From assembly GCF_011297335.1 (NCBI RefSeq), contig NZ_JAAOTJ010000002.1, forward strand, positions 434,001 to 498,000: DNA of 64,000 nt, in the 5' to 3' direction. Numbering within the stretch: the first letter of the stretch is position 1; every line of letters starts with the position of its first letter. Positions 1-7,669 of the stretch are shown here, piece after piece. This stretch comes from Catellatospora methionotrophica (lineage in GTDB: Bacteria > Actinomycetota > Actinomycetes > Mycobacteriales > Micromonosporaceae). The translations under genes were made by a program, and so were the position numbers. The notes beneath the pieces are model-generated. The model was not told the origin of the DNA, searched no databases, and worked only from the letters and a program-made list of their open reading frames with translations.

Positions 1-2
1 CC

Positions 3-2852
3 GAGCCCGCCACGGCCGCCAGCGTCACCGGCATCGGCACCGCGGCCTGGAGCACCCCGGCCAACGCCCTGGAGACCGACGACCTCTACACCTTCGCCGG
101 CCTCAACAGCTCCACCTCGAACTACCTCAAGGTGACCGGATTCGCGCTCGCCGTCCCGGCGGGCGCGACCGTCAACGGCGTCAGCGTCGCCATCGAGCGC
201 AGGGCCTCCGGCTCGTCCGGCGACCTGCGCGACGTCAGCGTCAAGCTGGTCAAGGGCGGCACCATCACCGGCACCGAGCACGCCGACACCGCCACCTCCT
301 GGCCGATCTCCGACGCCACCGCCATGTACGGCTCGGCGAGCGACCTGTGGGGCACCACGCTGACCCAGGCCGACGTCACCAGCGCCACCTTCGGCGCGGT
401 GCTGGCCGTGCAGAACCTCAACGGTAACGGCACCTTCGCCAAGGTCGACGCCGTGACGATCTCGGTCACCTACACCCCGAGCGGGGCGAGCGCGCCGGTC
501 AACACCACCGCCCCGGCGGTCAGCGGCACGGCTCAGCAGGGCCAGACCCTGACCACCAGCACCGGCGTATGGACCAACGGGCCGACCTACACCTACCAGT
601 GGCAGCGCTGCGACAGCGCCGGTGCGAGCTGCGCGAACATCTCCGGCGCGACGGCCTCGTCGTACGTGCTGGCCGGGGTCGACGTCGGCGGGCGGCTGCG
701 CTCGCGGGTCACCGCGACCAACGGCGCGGGCGCGAACACCGCCTCGTCGGCGGTCACCGCCGTGGTGACGGCATCGGGCAGCGGCGGTGCGACCCCGCCG
801 ACCGCGCCCGGCACCATCGTCAGCGCGACCGGGATCGGCACCGTGGCCTGGACCGGCCCCGCCGACGCCCGCACCCCCAACGACGTCTGGGCGTACGCGG
901 CCCTGGCCGGCAGCACCTCGAACTACCTGAAGCTGACCAACTTCGGCCTGGCCGTGCCGTCCGGTGCGACGGTCTCCGGAGTCACCGTGGCCGTCGAGCG
1001 CCGCGCGTCGGGCTCGGCGGGCGACCTGCGCGACGCCTCGATCAAGCTGGTCAAGGCGGGCACCATCGTCGGCACCGAGCACGCGGCGACCGGCGTCACC
1101 TGGCCGACCTCCGACGCCGTGGCCGTCTACGGGTCGGCGTCCGACCTGTGGGGCACCACGCTGACCCAGGCCGACGTCGTCAACTCCGGCTTCGGCGTCG
1201 TGCTGGCGGTGCAGAACGTCGACAGCGACGGCGCGTTCGCCAAGGTCGACGCGGTGACCGTCACGGTCACGTACACCACGGGCGGCGGCGGCCCGACCCC
1301 GCCGGTCAACACCTCGGCCCCGACGATCAGCGGCACCCCGAACCAGGGCGCGACGCAGACCGCCGCGAACGGGACCTGGACCGGCTCGCCGACCTCGTAC
1401 GCCTACCGCTGGCAGCGCTGCGACAGCGCCGGCGGGTCGTGTGTGGACATCTCCGGCGCGACCGCGTCGACGTACACCGCGAGCGCGGCCGACGTCGGCG
1501 GGCGCCTGAAGGTCAAGGTCACCGCGACCAACGCGACCGGTTCCACCACCGCGTCCTCGGGCGCGACGGCCGTCATCACCAGCGCCCCGGCCCCGGCGTC
1601 GTACACCGCGACCGGCTACACCCGCGCCGTCGTGGCCAACCCGGCCGGTGCGCCGTACACCTCGTTCGTGGGGGAGTGGGTCAACCCGGCCGACGGCAGC
1701 ATCTGGATCTCGTGGATCCAGAGCGCGGGCGCCAAGGGCAGCGGCGCGCCCGCCTGGGTGCAGAGCCGGCTGGGCAGCGGCTACCTCGCCGACAAGGACG
1801 CCTGGAACGCCACCACGACGCTGCAGTACATGCGCTCCACCGACCACGGCGCGACGTGGAACTACGTCTACCCGCACAGCGGCGTCGACGACCTGGTGGT
1901 GACCCCGCTGGACGGCGCGCTGACGGCGACCTCGACGGCGGGCTGCACCTCGTCGGGCGCGACCTCGGGCTCGGGCTGCCCGACCGCGTACGCGGTGCCG
2001 TTCACGCCGCAGGCGGGCATCCAGCTCGACGACGGCACGCTGATCCGGCGCGTCAACGGCGAGGACTTCCAGTACGACCTGGGCGTGCAGGCCACCGCGT
2101 TCCTGCAGAAGCTCGCGCCGGGGGCGACGGCCTGGTCGGCCCCGCAGTACCTGCTGAGCCCGGCGACCTACACCTACCAGATCAGCCGCATCCGGCGGCT
2201 GACCGACGGGCGGCTCATCGCGATCGGCCAGCGCTGGGACGCCCCGGCCGGTTCGCGGGTGAAGTCGACGCCGGCGCACCACCTCATCATGGTGTCGGCC
2301 GATGACGGCGCGACCTGGTCGCAGGCGTTGACCGTGGCGGCGGGCACGACCGCGCCGTACGTCAACGAGTGGGACGTGGCCGAGCTGGACAGCGGTGACC
2401 TGATCGCGGTGTTCCGCACGGCGGGCAGCGCGGGGCTGCCCGAGCAGGCGCTGCTGGTCAAGAGCGGGTCCGGCTGGGTCATGACGGACGTGTCGGACAC
2501 GCCGTTCGGCCACAGCGGTCACCCGGAGCTGCTGCGCACCTCGCAGGGCGCGATCCTCTACATCGGATCGAGCGCGACCGACGGCGGTTACGCGAAGGGC
2601 ACCTGGTACCTGACCATGGCCCAGGCGCAGGCGGGCAGCAGCTCCTGGACGCTGCTGCCGTTCACCTCGCCGACGACCACCACCGACTGCGCGGCGGCCG
2701 GTGGCTCCACCTACAACTGCTACGCGCGGTACTACCCGCGCAGCATCCAGGACGGCGGTAACGGGAAGATCATCGTGGTCAGCCACAACGGCGGCGACGA
2801 CGACTACCCGCCGACCCCGGACAGTACATCCTCGTGCAGACCTTCTCCCTGA
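3..2852 (+). CDS. Secreted sialidase-like protein with tandem lectin/Ig-type repeats (5' end outside window)
   Basis: The reading frame is already open at base 3, so the N-terminus and any signal peptide lie upstream of the window. Two copies of a module follow each other. Each has a beta-sandwich segment (about 3-480 and 800-1275, sharing the words ERRASGS, GDLRDxS and YGSASDLWGTTLTQADV) and an Ig-like segment (about 490-770 and 1300-1580, sharing QWQRCDSAG). From about 1600 the protein is a sialidase/BNR-type beta-propeller, with Asp-boxes STDHGATW (1836-1859) and SADDGATW (2295-2318). This suggests an exported glycan-binding glycoside hydrolase; the substrate is not evident. The frame ends at a TGA at 2850-2852, but one frame over the codons 2822-2863 read a natural QYILVQTFSLTSP ending at TAA. 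A one-base loss or sequencing error near 2820 is therefore likely. Confidence 0.75.
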   Translation, partial: EPATAASVTGIGTAAWSTPANALETDDLYTFAGLNSSTSNYLKVTGFALAVPAGATVNGVSVAIERRASGSSGDLRDVSVKLVKGGTITGTEHADTATSWPISDATAMYGSASDLWGTTLTQADVTSATFGAVLAVQNLNGNGTFAKVDAVTISVTYTPSGASAPVNTTAPAVSGTAQQGQTLTTSTGVWTNGPTYTYQWQRCDSAGASCANISGATASSYVLAGVDVGGRLRSRVTATNGAGANTASSAVTAVVTASGSGGATPPTAPGTIVSATGIGTVAWTGPADARTPNDVWAYAALAGSTSNYLKLTNFGLAVPSGATVSGVTVAVERRASGSAGDLRDASIKLVKAGTIVGTEHAATGVTWPTSDAVAVYGSASDLWGTTLTQADVVNSGFGVVLAVQNVDSDGAFAKVDAVTVTVTYTTGGGGPTPPVNTSAPTISGTPNQGATQTAANGTWTGSPTSYAYRWQRCDSAGGSCVDISGATASTYTASAADVGGRLKVKVTATNATGSTTASSGATAVITSAPAPASYTATGYTRAVVANPAGAPYTSFVGEWVNPADGSIWISWIQSAGAKGSGAPAWVQSRLGSGYLADKDAWNATTTLQYMRSTDHGATWNYVYPHSGVDDLVVTPLDGALTATSTAGCTSSGATSGSGCPTAYAVPFTPQAGIQLDDGTLIRRVNGEDFQYDLGVQATAFLQKLAPGATAWSAPQYLLSPATYTYQISRIRRLTDGRLIAIGQRWDAPAGSRVKSTPAHHLIMVSADDGATWSQALTVAAGTTAPYVNEWDVAELDSGDLIAVFRTAGSAGLPEQALLVKSGSGWVMTDVSDTPFGHSGHPELLRTSQGAILYIGSSATDGGYAKGTWYLTMAQAQAGSSSWTLLPFTSPTTTTDCAAAGGSTYNCYARYYPRSIQDGGNGKIIVVSHNGGDDDYPPTPDSTSSCRPSP

Positions 2853-2882
2853 CCAGCCCGTAAACCCCCGCGGGCTGGTCGG

Positions 2883-2917
2883 CGCGCGGCCGGGAGGGCC
2901 AAGCTCCCGGCCGCGCG
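2883..2917 (+). terminator. Strong hairpin after the sialidase-like gene
   Basis: A perfect 14-bp inverted repeat (2883-2896 with 2904-2917) encloses a 7-base loop. It lies 20 bases after the TAA of the frame-corrected upstream gene. A short T-rich stretch follows. It fits an intrinsic terminator separating this gene from the next operon. Confidence 0.7.
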
Positions 2918-2956
2918 TCTTCGCTGGTGGACCAGGCATTCCCAGTGGCGGTCTTT

Positions 2957-2966
2957 TGGTATACCA
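2957..2966 (+). promoter_or_regulatory. Perfect palindrome TGGTATACCA, likely repressor operator
   Basis: TGGTATACCA is a perfect 10-bp palindrome in an AT-richer patch, 67 bases before the GTG of the Gfo/Idh/MocA gene. A second, imperfect dyad (GGACC T GGTCC, 2982-2992) lies between it and the start. GntR-family regulators commonly bind TGG/CCA-type dyads, so regulation of the sugar operon by such a factor is a reasonable inference. No regulator gene is adjacent. Confidence 0.5.
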
Positions 2967-3032
2967 TAAACCAACAAGGCCGGACCTGGTCCAATGAAGA
3001 TCAATGACTGTTCATCGGAAAGGGGCACGACC

Positions 3033-4073
3033 GTGCGTTGTGTCGTGGTGGGTTGGGGAGCCGTCTCGCGGATCATGCTGCGCGCGCTCGATGCCACCGA
3101 CTGGTACGAGACGTCGGCAGTCGTCGACGTGCGGCCCGAAGCCCTCGACGACGTACGGGCCACCCGCCCCGGCGTCGCGGGCTTCACCGGTCTGTCCGAG
3201 GCGCTGGCAGCGGTCGAACCGGACGCCGTCATCATCAACACCCCCTCGCACCTGCACTACGAGCAGGTCGTCCCGGCGCTGGAAGCCGGCGCGCACGTGC
3301 TGGTCGCCAAGCCGATCACCAACGACTTCGACCAGGCCGTCGCGCTCGTCGGGCTCGCCGACCGGCTCGGCCTGACCCTGTCGGTCGGCCAGCAGATGCG
3401 ATTCATGCGCCACTACCAGGCCCTCGGCCGGTTCCTGGCCGACGGCGGCGTCGGCAGCGTCGAATCGGTCAACCTGCTCAATTCCAAGCCCCGCCCCAAC
3501 CCGGCCAACCTGACCGGCATGGCCCAGCCCGCCCTGTACGAGATGGCCTGCCACCACTTCGACTCCCTCGCCGCGCTGCTGCCCGGCGCGGTCCCCGAGT
3601 CCATCGCCTGCGACGGGTTCACCCCGTCCTGGTCGAAGTACGACGGTCCCTGCACCGTCAACGCCCTGATCCGCTACTCCGGCGGCGTACACGTGCTCTA
3701 CCAGGGCGGCTTCTCCGCCCAGGCACCGAACTACGAGGTCCGCGTCGAAGGTTCCACCGGCGCGGTGCGCTGCCGTGGCCAGCACATGTCCATCGACACG
3801 ATGACCAACGAGTACGCCCCGGCGGGCAAGGACTTCGGCCCCAGCGACCTCGACCGCGACTTCCCCGCGGTCAACCCGTGGGACGTCTTCGCCGCGCAGT
3901 GGAGCGACTACGTCGACGGCGGCACCGAGCCCGCGTTCAGCGCCCGCCGCAACCTGCCGGTGGTCGCCCTGCTCAGCGCCGGTATCGACTCCATCGCCCA
4001 GGGCGGGGCACCGGTCGCGGTCCGCGCCAACCCCCGCTACGCCGCCGCGTTCGCCGAAGGGAGCCAGCCGTGA
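3033..4073 (+). CDS. Gfo/Idh/MocA-family NAD(P)-dependent oxidoreductase
   Basis: This is a 346-residue cytoplasmic oxidoreductase of the glucose-fructose oxidoreductase / inositol dehydrogenase family. The N-terminal Rossmann fold begins RCVVVGWGAVS, a variant of the GxGxxG loop. The family Lys-Pro pair appears as AKPITND, and the catalytic region has ACHHFDS. The GTG at 3033 is preferred over the ATG at 2994 because AAAGGGG sits 7 bases upstream and the Rossmann strand starts at once. It overlaps the next gene by 4 bases (GTGA), so translation is coupled. Its neighbours suggest oxidation of a sugar, inositol or sugar acid. The exact substrate cannot be read from the sequence. Confidence 0.85.
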   Translation: MRCVVVGWGAVSRIMLRALDATDWYETSAVVDVRPEALDDVRATRPGVAGFTGLSEALAAVEPDAVIINTPSHLHYEQVVPALEAGAHVLVAKPITNDFDQAVALVGLADRLGLTLSVGQQMRFMRHYQALGRFLADGGVGSVESVNLLNSKPRPNPANLTGMAQPALYEMACHHFDSLAALLPGAVPESIACDGFTPSWSKYDGPCTVNALIRYSGGVHVLYQGGFSAQAPNYEVRVEGSTGAVRCRGQHMSIDTMTNEYAPAGKDFGPSDLDRDFPAVNPWDVFAAQWSDYVDGGTEPAFSARRNLPVVALLSAGIDSIAQGGAPVAVRANPRYAAAFAEGSQP

Positions 4074-4927
4074 GCGAGCACCAGTTCACCGTCGTGGAGA
4101 ACAAGCAGAACCACTACGTGATGGACGTGGCCACCCAGCGCTGGCTCGGCGGTTTCGCCGTCAGCCACTACCGGCCGTGGGTCTTCCCCCTCTACACCCC
4201 GTCCGGCATCACCGTGCTGCAGGAGTCCCCGCCGGACCACCCGTTCCACAGCGGCTTCTTCGTCGGACAGAGCCCCGTGCTCGCCGTCGGCCGCACCGCG
4301 AACTTCTGGGCCACCCCGCCCGACCGGGTCGCCGGCGACCCGCTGCAGAAGGCCGTCGGCCGGATGGCGGCCGAGAGCCCGCTGAAGGTCGAGCCGTACG
4401 CCGACGGCGTCCGCTTCGAGCTGCCGCTGGTATGGCGCGACGAGGACGAGCGACCCGTGCTCGACGAGCTGCGCCGCGTCGACTTCCACCTCGGCGACGG
4501 GGCGACGCTGTGTGACATGACCAGCGTCAAGACCGCCGCGTACGGGCCGGTCACCCTCGCCGCGACCAAGTTCGGCAGCATCGGCATGCGCGTCGAACCC
4601 CGGCTGCTGCCCGACTTCGGCGGCGTCGTCATCGGCGACGCCGGTCGCCGCGGCCGCTCCGACGACCTGCACGAGCAGCCCTCGGCGTACGTCGCCTACG
4701 AGAACGAGCTGACCGGCCACGGCGCGTACGGCGTGCTGATGACGCCGCTGGCCGGCAGCGCCCCCGGCGTGTGGTTCATCCGTGACTACGGCATGGCCAT
4801 GTACGACGCCACCCGCCACGACGACGTCGTCCTCGACGCCGGCGGCAGCTGGACGGTCGGCCTGCGGGTCGCCGCGTACGACCGGCCGCTCACCGACGAG
4901 CGCGCCCGGCACTGGATCGCCCAGTGA
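4070..4927 (+). CDS. DUF6807 (PmoA-like) family protein
   Basis: The 285-residue protein resembles the DUF6807 family, often annotated 'PmoA', which is regularly encoded beside Gfo/Idh/MocA oxidoreductases in sugar-catabolic loci. Supporting features are the HYVMDVATQRWLGG and YRPWVFPLYTPSG segments near the N-terminus, the histidine-rich PPDHPFHSG motif and the late ENELTGHGAYGV segment. Its reaction is not established. The GTG start lies within the stop of the preceding gene, with GAAGGGA 8 bases before it, so it is clearly the second gene of the operon. A much longer open frame from 3038 continues into it, but the upstream part is a shadow of the oxidoreductase gene. Confidence 0.75.
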   Translation: MSEHQFTVVENKQNHYVMDVATQRWLGGFAVSHYRPWVFPLYTPSGITVLQESPPDHPFHSGFFVGQSPVLAVGRTANFWATPPDRVAGDPLQKAVGRMAAESPLKVEPYADGVRFELPLVWRDEDERPVLDELRRVDFHLGDGATLCDMTSVKTAAYGPVTLAATKFGSIGMRVEPRLLPDFGGVVIGDAGRRGRSDDLHEQPSAYVAYENELTGHGAYGVLMTPLAGSAPGVWFIRDYGMAMYDATRHDDVVLDAGGSWTVGLRVAAYDRPLTDERARHWIAQ

Positions 4928-4965
4928 ACACCCACGACGGTTCGAGCCAAGGAGAGTGGAGCGCA

Positions 4966-5895
4966 GTGACCAAACGCTGGAGCGGCGTCTACCCGGCAGT
5001 GCTGCTGCCGTTCAAGGACGACTACCGCATCGACGAGGAAGGGTTCCGGTCCCTGCTGCGCTGGGTCGCCGGACACGACGGCATCACCGGTGTCGTCGTC
5101 AACGGCCACACCGGCGAGATCAGCTCGCTGCTGCCCGAGGAGCGCGCCGAAGCGGTCCGCATCGCCGTGTCCGAGGTCGGCGACCGGGTCAAGGTCGTCT
5201 CGGGCGTCAGCGCCGAGGGCACCATCGAGGCCCGCCAGCACGCCGAGGCCGTACAGGCCGCCGGCGGCGACGGCATCCTGCTCATGCCCCCGCACTCCTG
5301 GCTGCGCTTCGGCCGCCAGCCCGAGTCGGCGGTGTCGTTCTTCACCGACGTCGCCGCCGCCGTCGACATCTCGATCATCGTGCACCAGTACCCGAACAAC
5401 ACCAAGGCCACCTACAGCACCCGCGAGCTGCTCGACCTCGTCGCGATCGACAACGTGCACGCGGTCAAGATGGGCAACCGGGACATGGCCCAGTACGAGG
5501 TCGACGTCCGCGCGCTCAAGGCCGCCGCACCCGAGGTCGCGCTGCTGACCTGCCACGACGAGTACCTGCTGCCGACCCTCACCCAGGGCATCGACGGCGC
5601 GCTCGTCGGCTTCGGCTGCTTCGTGCCCGACCTGATCGTCGCGCTGGTCCGCGCCGTGGAGAAGCAGGACCTGACCGCGGCCGTGGCCGTCTACGACCGC
5701 ATCTACACCCTCAAGCAGGCCGTGTACCGCATGGAGCAGCCCTCCGCGGCCTCGCACGCCCGCATGAAGGAGGCGATGTTCCAGCGTGGGCTGCTGCCCA
5801 GCGCCCTGACCCGCCCGCCGGTGATGCCGTTCACCGACGCCGAGAAGGACGACATCCGGGCGGGCCTGTCCGCCGTCGGGCTGCTACCGGCCTGA
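4966..5895 (+). CDS. Dihydrodipicolinate synthase (DapA)-family aldolase/lyase
   Basis: A 309-residue TIM-barrel enzyme of the DapA / N-acetylneuraminate lyase class I aldolase superfamily. NGHTGEISSL stands where the family has its GTTGE loop, HQYPNN holds the conserved tyrosine, and the Schiff-base lysine is in HAVKMGNRD. The GTG at 4966 is chosen over the GTG at 4924 because AAGGAG lies 11 bases upstream and the barrel begins directly (WSGVYPAVLLPF). As third gene of the operon with an oxidoreductase and a DUF6807 protein, it more likely cleaves or dehydrates a sugar acid than makes lysine. A sialidase-like gene just upstream makes an acylneuraminate-like substrate conceivable, but nothing proves it. 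Confidence 0.8.
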   Translation: MTKRWSGVYPAVLLPFKDDYRIDEEGFRSLLRWVAGHDGITGVVVNGHTGEISSLLPEERAEAVRIAVSEVGDRVKVVSGVSAEGTIEARQHAEAVQAAGGDGILLMPPHSWLRFGRQPESAVSFFTDVAAAVDISIIVHQYPNNTKATYSTRELLDLVAIDNVHAVKMGNRDMAQYEVDVRALKAAAPEVALLTCHDEYLLPTLTQGIDGALVGFGCFVPDLIVALVRAVEKQDLTAAVAVYDRIYTLKQAVYRMEQPSAASHARMKEAMFQRGLLPSALTRPPVMPFTDAEKDDIRAGLSAVGLLPA

Positions 5896-5911
5896 ACCGC
5901 CACGGCGGCGG

Positions 5912-5944
5912 GACGCGGGCTCATCGCCGGCGCCCCGCCGCCGT
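5912..5944. terminator. Bidirectional hairpin between convergent genes
   Basis: An 11-bp perfect inverted repeat (ACGGCGGCGGG at 5912-5922, its complement at 5934-5944) lies between the DapA-family gene ending at 5895 and the minus-strand secreted-protein gene ending at 5996. Its position suits termination in both directions. Confidence 0.55.
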
Positions 5945-5995
5945 CGCGTCACGACGGACTGCCGTCACCAGGCGCACACCTGCCGCCCCTGACCG

Positions 5996-6598
5996 TCAGC
6001 GGGCGGCGATGGCGTCGCAGACGTTCTCCTGGTCTCCCAGCGCGACGCGCATGCTGCGCACGCCCGCGGCATCGAGCGCGATGACGTGCAGTCCGTCGAG
6101 CAGGTAGTAGCCCAGCGGGTATCGGTCGCCGGGGCGGAAACCGAATCCGGCGGGGCCGATGATGGTGTACCGCAGCCAGCTGCCGTCGGGCCGGTGTTCG
6201 AGCACTCCCGAGCCACCCGCGTCGCGGCGGACCGAGCGCCCCGTCGCGGTGTCGGTGAAGTCGACGGTCAGCGGCCCGGCGAACTCCTCCAGGCGTACGG
6301 TGCCGTCGCCGTAGCGGGCGCTGACCCTGGTGCGGACGTCCTGCGACACCACCGAGACCTGCAACGGGAACGCGCAGTAACGCCCGGCCGGTGCGGTCCA
6401 GCCCTCCTGCGTCCAGGTCTGCCACGGCTCGGGCCGGTAGCCGCTCCGGGCGGCGGCAGGCGCGGCCGGGACCAGCATGACGGCCAGCGTCACCGACCAG
6501 GCGACCAGCCCCGGCAGCACACGTTCGCGCCACCGGGTGACGGTGTGCCGGGCCGCACGGCGGCCGCGATCGGGCGCGGTACTCCCACGGTGCTTCAC
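5996..6598 (-). CDS. Exported protein of unknown function, coupled to a SARP regulator
   Basis: The 200-residue product has a basic N-terminus, a hydrophobic segment at about residues 28-45 (LVAWSVTLAVMLVPAAPAAA) and an Ala-rich signal peptidase site, so it is probably secreted. The mature part is beta-rich, with a cysteine in GRYCAFP and another near the C-terminus in NVCDAI that could pair. I do not recognise a catalytic motif. Its GTG start overlaps the TGA of the upstream SARP gene (GTGA, 6595-6598), so the two are co-transcribed and translationally coupled. Confidence 0.7.
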   Translation of the reverse strand: MKHRGSTAPDRGRRAARHTVTRWRERVLPGLVAWSVTLAVMLVPAAPAAARSGYRPEPWQTWTQEGWTAPAGRYCAFPLQVSVVSQDVRTRVSARYGDGTVRLEEFAGPLTVDFTDTATGRSVRRDAGGSGVLEHRPDGSWLRYTIIGPAGFGFRPGDRYPLGYYLLDGLHVIALDAAGVRSMRVALGDQENVCDAIAAR

Positions 6599-7485
6599 GC
6601 CGAGATGCTTTCCACCGGGGCGGCCGTCCGCAGCCGGGTGACCGCAGCGATGCCGCCGCTGCGGCGAGGTCTGGTCCGCAGGCCGGGCCAGGTGGTGGCC
6701 TGCAGCGAGTCGTCCTGGCCGAGGATCGCGGTCTCCATCCGGCGCAGCGCCGGTCCGGGGTCGACGCCCAACTCCGCGGCCAGGCGCGTCCGGGCGCCGC
6801 GCAGCGCGGCGAGCGCGTCACCCTGACGGCCGGCGCGGTAGCGGGCCAGCGCCAGCAGTTCCCAGCCGCGTTCGCGCAGGGGCTGCTCGATGACCACGGC
6901 CTCCAGCTCGCTGAGCGCGGCGGGCAGCCGTCCGAGGTCCAGCATCGCCGCCAGGCGCAGCTCGACGGCGGTCGCGTACAGGCCGTCGAGCCGGGTGGTC
7001 TCGGGCAGCACGAACGGTGCGGCGTCGATGCCGGTGTACGCCGGGCCGCGCCACAGCGCGAGACTGCCGTCCAGGGTCGACAGCGCCTCGGCGGTGTGGC
7101 CCAGTTCGAGCAGCAGCCTGCCCCGCTCGACGCCGTCGGTGAAGCGGTCGGCGTCGAGCGCACCCGCCGGCAGCCGCAGGGCATAGCCGGGGCCTTCGCG
7201 GACGAGCAGTTCACCGGCCCGGTGGGGGTGGCCGGGTTCGAGCGCGCGGCGCAGCTGGGCGACATACCCGTGCAGGGTGGCGCGGCTGGCCACGTGCCCC
7301 GCGTCGCTCCAGGCCAGTTCCTGCAGCCGGTCGGCGCAGAGCATCCGGCCACGGGCGAGCAGGAGCGCGGCGAGCACGAGCCGCTGCCGGCGGCCGCCGA
7401 GAGCCGCCGGGCGGCCGTCGCGAATCGCGGCGAACGGGCCGAGCACCGTCACCTGTACACCTGGCTGTCGTCGATCGTCGTGCAT
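6595..7485 (-). CDS. SARP/AfsR-type transcriptional regulator with BTAD domain
   Basis: This 296-residue protein matches the short Streptomyces antibiotic regulatory protein layout. An OmpR-like winged helix (about residues 10-95, VTVLGPFAAIRDGRPAAL then RATLHGYVAQLRRAL) is followed by an all-alpha bacterial transcriptional activation domain (about 100-245, including DLGRLPAALSELEAVV and RYRAGRQGDALAALRGAR). It lacks the NB-ARC and TPR parts of large AfsR proteins. SARPs usually activate nearby biosynthetic genes. Here the only coupled gene is the exported protein 3' to it, and no biosynthetic cluster is adjacent. It diverges from the histidine kinase gene across a 184-bp gap containing an inverted repeat. 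Confidence 0.85.
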   Translation of the reverse strand: MHDDRRQPGVQVTVLGPFAAIRDGRPAALGGRRQRLVLAALLLARGRMLCADRLQELAWSDAGHVASRATLHGYVAQLRRALEPGHPHRAGELLVREGPGYALRLPAGALDADRFTDGVERGRLLLELGHTAEALSTLDGSLALWRGPAYTGIDAAPFVLPETTRLDGLYATAVELRLAAMLDLGRLPAALSELEAVVIEQPLRERGWELLALARYRAGRQGDALAALRGARTRLAAELGVDPGPALRRMETAILGQDDSLQATTWPGLRTRPRRSGGIAAVTRLRTAAPVESISA

Positions 7486-7537
7486 GGTTCTCCCCGGCTC
7501 GATGGTTGGAGCAGGAGCACATCAGCGACGGCGGCCC

Positions 7538-7561
7538 GCAGGACAGGGCCGGGTGTCCTGC
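7538..7561. promoter_or_regulatory. Inverted repeat in the SARP / histidine-kinase divergent gap
   Basis: GCAGGACA (7538-7545) and TGTCCTGC (7554-7561) form a perfect 8-bp inverted repeat with an 8-base spacer. It lies between the divergent SARP (start 7485) and kinase (start 7670) genes, so it could be an operator acting on either promoter. SARPs normally bind direct repeats, so another regulator is more likely. A simple hairpin is the alternative. Confidence 0.35.
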
Positions 7562-7669
7562 GCTGCCGGGAGCGCACCCGTCCCGGCGTCCCGGGACCGG
7601 TGACCCTGGCGCTCGGGCGCGCGCCACGGTATCTCAAGATGACCAGCTGACAGGGGAGGGGCGTGGCCG

